DNA from: a virus
Virus record (IMG/VR): IMGVR_UViG_3300029319_000636
Span: 1-21,030 of that record
Direction: 5' to 3' (one strand)
Length of the DNA: 21,030 nucleotides
The position numbers and the translations under genes are program-made. This document shows, in pieces, positions 6,654 through 15,000 of the stretch. A model generated the notes under the pieces. The model did no database searches and had not been told where the DNA came from. It saw only the letters and a list, made by a program, of their open reading frames with translations. The stretch's first letter is position 1. Every line of letters begins with the position of its first letter.

Positions 6654-8485
6654 TAATATTTTCCTAATGAATAAATGTATTGGAAGAAAACTTCTCTTGG
6701 TGGTGCTTCCACAGAAGCGGTGCTAGAAGTAGCGGTAATATTTGTATCATTTGACGAAACAAGTTTACCTGTAAATGGTGTAACGTTTGGAGTGGAGGTG
6801 ACTTGAGACACAGTGAAAACGTCGGTTAAATTTGTATTCAAAACCAATTCATCTCCCACATCCACATTATTGGACGCTTCGATTAATTCCAATGTTGCCA
6901 CCTTTGATCCCACTTGTTTGGTTGAAACAATTTTTGAGGACTGTTTAACTTTTGTTTTTTTATCCTGTCTTAAATCGTTGAAGGCACGCTCACCTGATTG
7001 ATTAATAATTTTGGTTTTATCGTGACTAAAATCGGATATATTAAACGTTGGAGTTGCACCAAAACTAATAGCGGATGGAGAAGTGACGTTTACTTTTTTC
7101 ACATTAGAAAAACGTTGAACTTGTCCTGATCCCGTATCTGATCCTGCTTGAAAATTAGTCGTCTGTCCTTGTGTCTGAACATCTCTTATGATTCCATAGC
7201 GTCTAAATGTTATTTGGTTTGTTCCAAAATCATCAGCGAGTCTATCGGTTCGGATTCCGACCCTAACCATCACTCTGGTGGCATTCAACAATCTTCTGGG
7301 ATCAGCAAAAAGGCCGTCTTGGTAGTCTAAATTAATTCTAATTCTGTTTTCAAGACTGTTTGTAACTGACAAAACTGAAGCATCCCTATATCCCGATCCC
7401 CCATTAACTAGACTAATGCCATCAATTACAAAACTACTACCACTTTTATAAGTCGTTAATTGAACAACGGCATTTTCTCCAGAACTCGATGATAACTCCA
7501 CAACTGGATTTTTTGTTGTTGTTGTTAGATCACTAACCGAAAGTCCAGACAAATCAATTGAAACTGACTGAATTTGTCCTATTTTTGCCTTTGCTTCTTT
7601 GTAAACATTTGCTTGTAAATAAAGATTTCTATTTGGGCTTGTTTTTCTTTGTTGATCCAAGGCAAGTTCGTACCCATTCTTAATCGTTGTTGTTGAAGCA
7701 CATGGGTTATCGGTGCAGGTGCCAAGTAGATTAAAAGTATATGATCTATTAAGTGCTTTTGCTATGGCAAAACAATTTGTGCATTTTATGTTTTCGGTGC
7801 AAAAATCAAGATCACCCTTAGAGAAGGTGTCTGATGTCACCGGATCAATGGCATCTTCCTTATAATAAAAACAACATGAACCAGACGCTCCTACATTAGT
7901 ACCACACCCACGACGAAAAGCCTCTTCTCTTTTAGAGACGGACGAGGGCACAATATCATACTCGTTTATGTCTGGAACAGGCATGTAGGTGTTTGAGAGA
8001 AAGTTTTTGTCTGCAAGATCGACTTTATACAAAAATCTCCAAGTATAACCATCAGCCAAAATTGTGTTTTGATTCTCTCTCGTGGGTTTAATTGTTGATG
8101 TGCTTAATCCAAATTGATCACGTCGATTTTTTTCGTTCGCTCCCATACAAACAAAAACTTCCTTGTCCTCTGTCATCGCATAGTAGTTTCTTTCCGGTCC
8201 ACTCGCCCCAGTTTCTGGAATACCATTTGAATCATATGGATAGTAAACGTTCCCCGACGACCAGTTAACTCGTCTTGCAATAATAGCAACCTCGCTGTCA
8301 CGAATTTTTTGGAGGAATGTAATATCCTGCCAAACAGAATTATCATCAGTGATTGTGTTTTTATTTTCTTCTGGGTTCGCACTTTCTCCACCCAAAAAGA
8401 AGAGCCAATTACTGTTATCTCCCCGAATAAGATCATACAGGGTTTTTGCTGTGTCTATTCCAATTGATCTCAAAGTTGTTGACAT
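6653..8485 (-). CDS. 8: Baseplate wedge protein gp8-like, with cysteine-rich insertion
   Basis: 610 residues, against 334 in T4 gp8. The N-terminal third carries the gp8 pattern: an isoleucine/arginine strand followed by W-x-x-G-x-VYYPYD, then YYAMTEDKEVFVCM, then ADGYTWRFLYKVD near residues 145-160. T4 and cyanophage gp8 have equivalent stretches at the same relative places. Residues about 193-262 form an insertion with eight of the protein's nine cysteines (GCG, SCC, then C-x5-C-x2-C and C-x4-C spacings). The C-terminal half is beta-rich. The ending FFQYIYSLGKY is consistent with the family. The product forms part of the baseplate wedge next to gp6, gp7 and gp53. Ribosome binding sequence AGGAA lies about 7 bases before ATG. 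The gp8 call is good; the function of the extra cysteine segment is unknown. Confidence 0.8.
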   Translation of the reverse strand: MSTTLRSIGIDTAKTLYDLIRGDNSNWLFFLGGESANPEENKNTITDDNSVWQDITFLQKIRDSEVAIIARRVNWSSGNVYYPYDSNGIPETGASGPERNYYAMTEDKEVFVCMGANEKNRRDQFGLSTSTIKPTRENQNTILADGYTWRFLYKVDLADKNFLSNTYMPVPDINEYDIVPSSVSKREEAFRRGCGTNVGASGSCCFYYKEDAIDPVTSDTFSKGDLDFCTENIKCTNCFAIAKALNRSYTFNLLGTCTDNPCASTTTIKNGYELALDQQRKTSPNRNLYLQANVYKEAKAKIGQIQSVSIDLSGLSVSDLTTTTKNPVVELSSSSGENAVVQLTTYKSGSSFVIDGISLVNGGSGYRDASVLSVTNSLENRIRINLDYQDGLFADPRRLLNATRVMVRVGIRTDRLADDFGTNQITFRRYGIIRDVQTQGQTTNFQAGSDTGSGQVQRFSNVKKVNVTSPSAISFGATPTFNISDFSHDKTKIINQSGERAFNDLRQDKKTKVKQSSKIVSTKQVGSKVATLELIEASNNVDVGDELVLNTNLTDVFTVSQVTSTPNVTPFTGKLVSSNDTNITATSSTASVEAPPREVFFQYIYSLGKY

Positions 8486-8498
8486 TTTAAATTCCTAT

Positions 8499-9701
8499 TT
8501 AAGAGCAAGGTGTGTACGATGTGTTGGGACTATTTTCTGCGGGTGCAAGAAAAAAGAAACTCCCAATATTTATATTACCAAATGCCGACGCTGCCGATCC
8601 CTCGACGGGGATGTCATCCGACCAGCCGGGGTGAGCGTGTGTCGTGAGTGAGGTTCCATCGCCGTCTAAATCAAGTGTGCAACCGGCAGTGTAAGTAAGA
8701 CCGGTTTGATCAAACAATCGGTAAGCGTTGTAGTGACCTAAAATTGTTGTTTCTTTAGCACCAAACTCACCCTCAAAATCTGGTGGTGGAACGTAGTCAT
8801 CATTTGTGGTATTAAAGAAAACTTTAATTCCAGCGGGGTGTGCAAGTTCAGAGTATATTTCCTGCTCAACTTCATCTAAATCATATGTTAAGTCTAATCC
8901 CACTGCTTCACCCAAAGCGGTAGAAACACTTAAGAGATAAGAATAGTCTTGATACCAATAACTATCTTGAAAAACTGCTTGTCCCAAAGGTTGATCGGAT
9001 ATTAAGAGATTACCTGAGGCACTTGGTGCAAACTCAGGAATACCACCATCCGTTCTCAGAATATATTTTTTTGGTTCGTCAACTATGACGCTCGCACCGA
9101 CAACCTCAAACAAAGTTCTGAAATAGTAATCAAGTGCCGCTTTATTTGTTTTCTTTTGATAAAAATTTTCACGAATGCCGCTAATAAACTTAATTAATTG
9201 ATCCTCGGTAATTGGATTTGATGGATCATTCCAATATGTCTCTAATCCCTCTGCGTATTGCGAAGCGATGAGAGAAAGAATATCTTTACGAAGTTTTTTA
9301 TCGTAAATAAAATCTCTATCGTCAGTTGATGTTCTTGCAATTGAATCAATATCTAATAAACGATATACGTCTTCGGACGTTAAGAAATACCCAGATCCCT
9401 GAGAATTTGTCGTATTTGAAGTATAAACCCAATCGTAATACTCTGTTACAAGACTAATAAAATCGGTGTAGCCTAGAAGCGTGAGATATGCGGGCAAAGC
9501 CGGGTAAATATTATAAAATGCGTTTGATACACCATCAACTCGCTGAGAGCCAATTGGTTGAAATATAGTTGGTGCGTTTTCTGGACTTGCCGGTAAAAAT
9601 TCTCTACTCGCTTGAGAAAAACTATTAAGATACAAGGAGGAGATTTCATTAAATCTATACTCTTTGTTCTTTTCCGTATTTTTAAATATTGCACCGTACA
9701 T
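8499..9701 (-). CDS. Baseplate wedge/virion structural protein in the gp7 position
   Basis: 400 residues. Residues about 160-215 read as a helical stretch (KFISGIRENFYQKKTNKAAL, then YYFRTLFE). This resembles the short-chain-length structural proteins of marine T4-like phages in which a KGT-x-x-S-x-x-xFFR-type motif recurs. Near residues 245-290, FQDSYWYQDYSYLLS and then LAHPAGIKVFF match the usual continuation of that group. A DLDGDGTS loop at residues 344-351 has calcium-loop character. The gene sits exactly between gp6 and gp8, where T4 has gp7 (1032 residues). It is much shorter than T4 gp7, so orthology is uncertain and it may be a lineage-specific wedge or fibre-base protein. Start overlaps the gp6 stop (TAATG) with no clear ribosome binding sequence, pointing to coupling. 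Confidence 0.7.
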   Translation of the reverse strand: MYGAIFKNTEKNKEYRFNEISSLYLNSFSQASREFLPASPENAPTIFQPIGSQRVDGVSNAFYNIYPALPAYLTLLGYTDFISLVTEYYDWVYTSNTTNSQGSGYFLTSEDVYRLLDIDSIARTSTDDRDFIYDKKLRKDILSLIASQYAEGLETYWNDPSNPITEDQLIKFISGIRENFYQKKTNKAALDYYFRTLFEVVGASVIVDEPKKYILRTDGGIPEFAPSASGNLLISDQPLGQAVFQDSYWYQDYSYLLSVSTALGEAVGLDLTYDLDEVEQEIYSELAHPAGIKVFFNTTNDDYVPPPDFEGEFGAKETTILGHYNAYRLFDQTGLTYTAGCTLDLDGDGTSLTTHAHPGWSDDIPVEGSAASAFGNINIGSFFFLAPAENSPNTSYTPCS

Positions 9702-11575
9702 TAGAGTTGATTAACCGTAACTGATCCCTGTAAAACACGAAGAATAATTTCTTGCTTTGCGATTGCTTTCGGTTCCTTGAAATTTGCGGTAAATGTAACT
9801 AACCCAGTTCCAACATTTTTAAATATTCGAATCAGTCCTCTGTTGTAATCAATTTCACCAACACCACTCGGTGCCACAACAGAAACAAGACCCGACGAAT
9901 CTCTTGTTACGAGTCTAAGTGGTGAAAGTCCAAATCTGTTTGGAGTAATTCCGCTATCTTGAATAAAAACACTACTTAAACCAAACTTGGGAGACGTAAA
10001 TGGAGTTGAGGTTATTCCATTACCGGCACCGGCAAAATTAATTGGATTCTTAAAAGTAAACTCCTTGTCCTCGTTGTCTGAGAGTGTCTCTACTTTTGAG
10101 ACGTTAAAGGAAATCTCAAGCGGAGTGATTACTGCCGGTTCTGTTCTTTTGATCAAAGCAACCAAATCACTTACATCAACACTGTTGTTAAACTTTACTT
10201 TTCCATATTCGGCAGCGATTGCATCAAAAATGGCTCGTTCAACCTGTTCACGAGTTCTAGTGGTGCCTGAGCCATTAAAGTTTATCACATAGTTTAAATT
10301 CATCGTGATATCTTCCGGTGCAAGATATTCTGGGATGATAGACACTGGACATAACTCTCGTAATTTTTCCGTGATTGCAACAGAGTTTGCGTCGATAACA
10401 CCACCCGCAGCACCATCAATCGTGGAGATGAAAACTCGTCCGTAATACGGTGGATCTGTCTCCTCGCCACCAAATACGACTAAAGATTCATCAGGTGATT
10501 GCCCTGCCGGAAAAAATTCTGGTATCGCAGCACGATAATCGTTTTTTGTGACGGCTCTTCCCTGAGCAGCGAACCATTTTGGTGCAAAGAACTTTACTAA
10601 CTCTGGATCTGGTTCTAAACTACCACCAAAACTTCCAACTCGTAAAGTTGGTGTCCCTGTGCCCGAGGCATATGTAAAGGATCGAACTCCATTTGCAGAT
10701 GGACCGGTAGGGATAAGATATGAAATCCTGACGATATCCGTGTTTAAAATTTTTCGTCCGACATTATCAGTTTCAAGACTTTTGTTAAGAGCAGAGTATT
10801 CTTCATTTCCTCTCGCCGAAAATATAATTTTTACTGATCGACTTTGACGTTCAGTAAAATAAACTTTACTTTCCTCTGTAATATCATAACTAACATTTGA
10901 GAGTCTTGTGTATTCGGTAAAAGTCTCTCCGTTATCCTCACTTACTTCAATAACCAAAGAATTTAGATCAATTCTGTCATCACTAAGAATGAGTCTTTGC
11001 CGATCAATATCAATTTGTGTCGTAACATCACGATTTAAAACAAAATCTTTGGCTTCAAACAAAACAACTTCGTTAATATTTCCGCTTGTGTCTGGATCAT
11101 ACGAATTTAAGGTGAAAAAGTTATAATTTGCACCATCTGGTGACGTTCCAACAAATCTAGAGTATTTTGGGATTGTTGCTGTTACATTTGCCATCGACAC
11201 CGATGCTCTAGCCGCTGATCCGGCAGGAACCTCGAAACCAAGTGGTTTAGAAATTGAAATTAATGATTCGATTCTTTGTGCTGAGTCAAGGTATAACTCA
11301 TTTGCTATCATGTTTGAATAAAAGGCATAATACAGGGTATTATATGCGAGAGCGTCAACAAGAACTTGAATTGCAGAGGATTCAAAATCAAAATCTTTGA
11401 GTGGACCCTCTGTTCTTTTTAGATACTCGATGATGCTTGTCTTAATGTCACCAAAATCGAGATCACCGATCTGAATTTGATTACCAGAAAGCGTGAGAAT
11501 ACTCGTCGCAGTTGCCGTGCTTGCTGCCGATGCCGCTGGAACCGATATTCCTGATAAACTGCTATAAACTGACAT
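9701..11575 (-). CDS. 6: Baseplate wedge protein gp6
   Basis: 624 residues, close to the 660 of T4 gp6. The N-terminal region has the hallmark stretch DFESSAIQVLVDALAYNTLY, then FYSNMIANELYLDSAQR and ISKPLGFEVPAGSAARA, at about residues 62-125. This is the conserved J-like baseplate segment. The middle contains FFAPKWFAAQGRAVTKNDYRAAI (about residues 330-352), another family mark. The C-terminal domain has repeated beta strands and VTFTANFKEP. gp6 forms the inner ring of the wedge by dimerising, and binds gp25 and gp53. AGAGGAA lies 7 bases before the ATG. The start overlaps the gp25 stop as TAATG, so gp25 and gp6 are probably made in step. Confidence 0.95.
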   Translation of the reverse strand: MSVYSSLSGISVPAASAASTATATSILTLSGNQIQIGDLDFGDIKTSIIEYLKRTEGPLKDFDFESSAIQVLVDALAYNTLYYAFYSNMIANELYLDSAQRIESLISISKPLGFEVPAGSAARASVSMANVTATIPKYSRFVGTSPDGANYNFFTLNSYDPDTSGNINEVVLFEAKDFVLNRDVTTQIDIDRQRLILSDDRIDLNSLVIEVSEDNGETFTEYTRLSNVSYDITEESKVYFTERQSRSVKIIFSARGNEEYSALNKSLETDNVGRKILNTDIVRISYLIPTGPSANGVRSFTYASGTGTPTLRVGSFGGSLEPDPELVKFFAPKWFAAQGRAVTKNDYRAAIPEFFPAGQSPDESLVVFGGEETDPPYYGRVFISTIDGAAGGVIDANSVAITEKLRELCPVSIIPEYLAPEDITMNLNYVINFNGSGTTRTREQVERAIFDAIAAEYGKVKFNNSVDVSDLVALIKRTEPAVITPLEISFNVSKVETLSDNEDKEFTFKNPINFAGAGNGITSTPFTSPKFGLSSVFIQDSGITPNRFGLSPLRLVTRDSSGLVSVVAPSGVGEIDYNRGLIRIFKNVGTGLVTFTANFKEPKAIAKQEIILRVLQGSVTVNQL

Positions 11576-11982
11576 TAAATTCCTCTTTCCAGTTCTATTG
11601 TGATACTTCTTAGTGTTTGCTCATTGACTAATCTAAATTGAAGATTTATGCTTATCATATTTGAGTCTATATTATTGGTATCAAAATCAAGTCCAACAAA
11701 ATTAACTCTTGGTTCAAACGCTCCGATTGATTCCTTTATGTCCTCTTGAATTCGAATCATTTGAACCGGATCAAAATTTTCAAATATCAAATCAACTATA
11801 TTGCTACCAAACTCCGGTGAAAATCCTTTTTCACCAGGTCTCGTCAAAATGAGATTTACAAGAGACTGTCTAATCGCATTGATATCTTTTTTCACGGCAA
11901 GACCGTGAGGTGCATCACCAGTTTTAGTAAACTTTAAATCAAAATCAATGAATCTGTCTCTTGCATCCACTCTTGTTGACAT
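11575..11982 (-). CDS. 25: Baseplate wedge protein gp25 (GPW/gp25 family)
   Basis: 135 residues, near the 132 of T4 gp25. The family core is plain: DINAIRQSLVNLILTRPGEK, then FSPEFGSNIVDLIFENFDP at about residues 36-75, ending in a beta hairpin with RSITIELERG. This family also includes TssE of type VI secretion. The conserved EFG loop contacts the sheath-initiating wedge core. A strong TTGGAGGAAAG ribosome binding sequence stands before the ATG. A 27-base gap separates the gene from the upstream hub gene, the largest gap within the core wedge run. In T4, gp25 joins late in wedge assembly, after gp6 and gp53. Confidence 0.95.
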   Translation of the reverse strand: MSTRVDARDRFIDFDLKFTKTGDAPHGLAVKKDINAIRQSLVNLILTRPGEKGFSPEFGSNIVDLIFENFDPVQMIRIQEDIKESIGAFEPRVNFVGLDFDTNNIDSNMISINLQFRLVNEQTLRSITIELERGI

Positions 11983-12009
11983 AGACTTTCCTCCAAACTA
12001 TGTAGGTCA

Positions 12010-15000
12010 TTACTGCTCGTACTGGGGTTCAGATCCACCACTCGAATCTTGTGGTGATGAATCTCGTGTCAGAGTGACACTCATTATATGATTTTGTAAA
12101 CTCATTCTATGATCTATCTTAGAGACAAGATATTTTCCAGAAGTTCTTCTGAAGACTTCGTTTCCGGGAGCATCGGCTTTTCTTGGGTTGACAACGTTTA
12201 TGATTGTCCCCGGACGTAAAGTGAGATCCCCCGGCAAAGAAGCAACGACAGTCTGTGAGGTAAGTTGAACCATATGTGCATCACGGAGAAGTGTTGTTTT
12301 GTCTGGTGTCGACCAAAATGTTGCTTTAGTTCGATAAAACGGCAGAAGATCCTTAAATAGTTCACCTCGTTGTGGGCAATTGCAACTATAAGGCAAGTCT
12401 GGATCAGAGTAAACACATCCAAGATACTCGGGTCCAAGTTCAGTTTCGATGAAGTCACATTGACTGACCTTTAATTCCTCTTCGAGTTGATCTATTTCAG
12501 TTCGAGTTGGCTCTTTTAACTCTGGATCGAATGCAGACTCGATAGCAGTGATTGGCTCACCTGGCTCTGGTTCATTTCCCTCTAGTCCCAGATAATCCGG
12601 TCTTAATTCTTGCATGGGACAGTTAAGATATGGATCATACTCTTCATCTGTTTGACCCGGCTCTCTTTTTGGTGGATTCACTGGACCGGTATTTCCACAC
12701 TCGTAATTTCGACAAGGTGTGGACTCCTTGCCATAAACTATAAATTGTGCGGAGAAGTTTTTCTCAAGTAAGTGAACATAATCATTATCCTCTCCAACAC
12801 CTTGATTTTTTGGAGGAAGTATTGGTGGTGAAAATACACCATACTCTGCTTCACCCGAAAGATCATATTTCCATAAATTTTCCTCTGGATATTCTTCAAA
12901 CGGTGCGGGATCTCTCCACAACCTTCCATACGTTGATGTTTGAGCATCATTTGAATATCCGGTCGTGCTCGATAAATGTTTTGAATAAAATGTTTCCCCG
13001 TCACCAATTGTATCAAATGGACTTCCAAATACATCATTACCAAAAGTTAAGTAATATGGTGGAGTCTCTCCTCTTTTTAATCTGTCTAAGTGATTTTTAT
13101 TTATTATTGAATTTGGGGTAACTACATATGGATCTTGTGGTAAGTGATGATGCCAAGTTTTGGGAAAATAATCAAAATTGCTGATCGGCTGTGTTTCCTC
13201 TCTAAGTAATCCATACATCTGAGCATCTCTTTGGAAAGTTGACTCTTTATAAAATACATTAATGGGATCAATTTTTTCGTTCTCCACTGCCTCGGCTGGA
13301 TACAGATATGGGTTGTCGTGAGAAACATTGTTCTGCACAGTTCTCCACGCATCTGTTCGTGTAACAGCGACATCAAATCCATATGGATCCATGCCAATAA
13401 CACTGACATTATAATTTGCTGATTGTCTACCAAAAGGTCCTGCTGTTATCTGGACATTGTATGGTAAATAATATTCTGAACCTGCATCTCGAACAAAGCC
13501 ATATGGGAAGTCCTCCAAAGATTCCTCTCCAATCGGCTCTTCAAATTCAACACGAATATAGTGTTGATTCTCAGCAAGGAATCTTCTTGCAGATTGATAA
13601 TTTTCCTCAACAAACTCCGTAAATATTCCCTGTTCTTGCTTTAGTTCAAACCACTCAGCGATACTACCCAATCCATACACAGCACCGAAATTAAGTTTTT
13701 CTGGGTTGAATACTGGTCTGTTGCGTCCATCGTTGTAAAATACCTTTGGATCTTCGTCTGCGGTTTGTGGATTTACTTGACCATCCCCACGAAGATATGA
13801 TTCTCCAATAACATAACTGTTAATACCGAGTCCTTGAACACCCGGCATCACATGGAATCCGCTTAACTCTGCGGTATATTTTGCGGGTTCTCGTGGGAAA
13901 TTTTCGATAACGAATCCATTTTCATCTCGAAGTGGCTCAGGTGCTGGAGGATTTGTAAGTTGTGTTTCATACCATATGGGTGACGACTCAAATTCATCAA
14001 TGAATCCACCGTAACTTGCCCATCCAAAGCCCCCAGCAACATTTCCACCAGAAACTGATGCGTAATTAAAATTATCCCAATAATCACCATAATACTGACC
14101 ACCTCTGGAGGTGTAATCATAATTATATCTATTTTGCCAATAGCCGTCGTACCACCACCTATTTCTATAGAATGGTAAGTAACCACCCCAACCATTATAG
14201 TAATTTAACCAACTAGAACCTCGACCACCCCAATATGAATTTAGGACTCCAAGAGTTACTGTATAACTAACGGGGACATCTTTTATGTAACCGTTCCCTC
14301 TGTCCCAGACTCTTCCCTCATAATTGTACGAGTTACTTAGATAAGGGAATGATTTGATTCCGGGGGAACACGTTGCGGTTCCATTAAACAACTCTAATTT
14401 TTGATCATAGTATGGGTGTGGTGCCTCTGATTCTTCTTCACCAAAACCCAAGTAGTTTATAAAATAGTCATATGAGTCAGCAACGTCCTCTTTTAAAGAT
14501 TGTTTTTTTGCTAAAACTTCATATCTACTACCTCGTATTTTTTGACGAGTGATACTTTTTATATTTTTAAAGGTATTGGTTGAAACTTCTGGAATTTCTA
14601 AATATGGTTTTTTAGATTGAACATAAACTTTTCTATTAACAAATTCATCATAGTCTGTGAATAAAAGTTCTTTATAATCCAAAAATTCTGCTATGGTTTC
14701 CTGTAAAGCATCATATGATCTTTGGTATGCTCCAATAACACAATTGGGACTGTTTATATCAGAAACAAATCTTCTTTTCTTTATTCTAATAGGAAACCCA
14801 CCATCTGGGTTTGGTTCAATGATTTCTTCCTGTTGACCATCAGCACCTATAACTGGTTCATCATAGTAACAACCACCACACGGCCACAAAAAAGTCCAAC
14901 CATCCGCAAATTGATAATTCTTTCTATCAGCAGTTGCCAGTTCATACGCTCTGGTCGTTTCAAACGGAGGGACTCCTCCAGAATTTGTGCAAGTATTGAT

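Noticed and set aside
8496-8502. TTAAATA motif on the minus strand before gp8 as a late promoter
   Set aside because: It ends only 10 bases before the gp8 ATG and overlaps the ribosome binding sequence region, so a start there would remove the AGGAA element.
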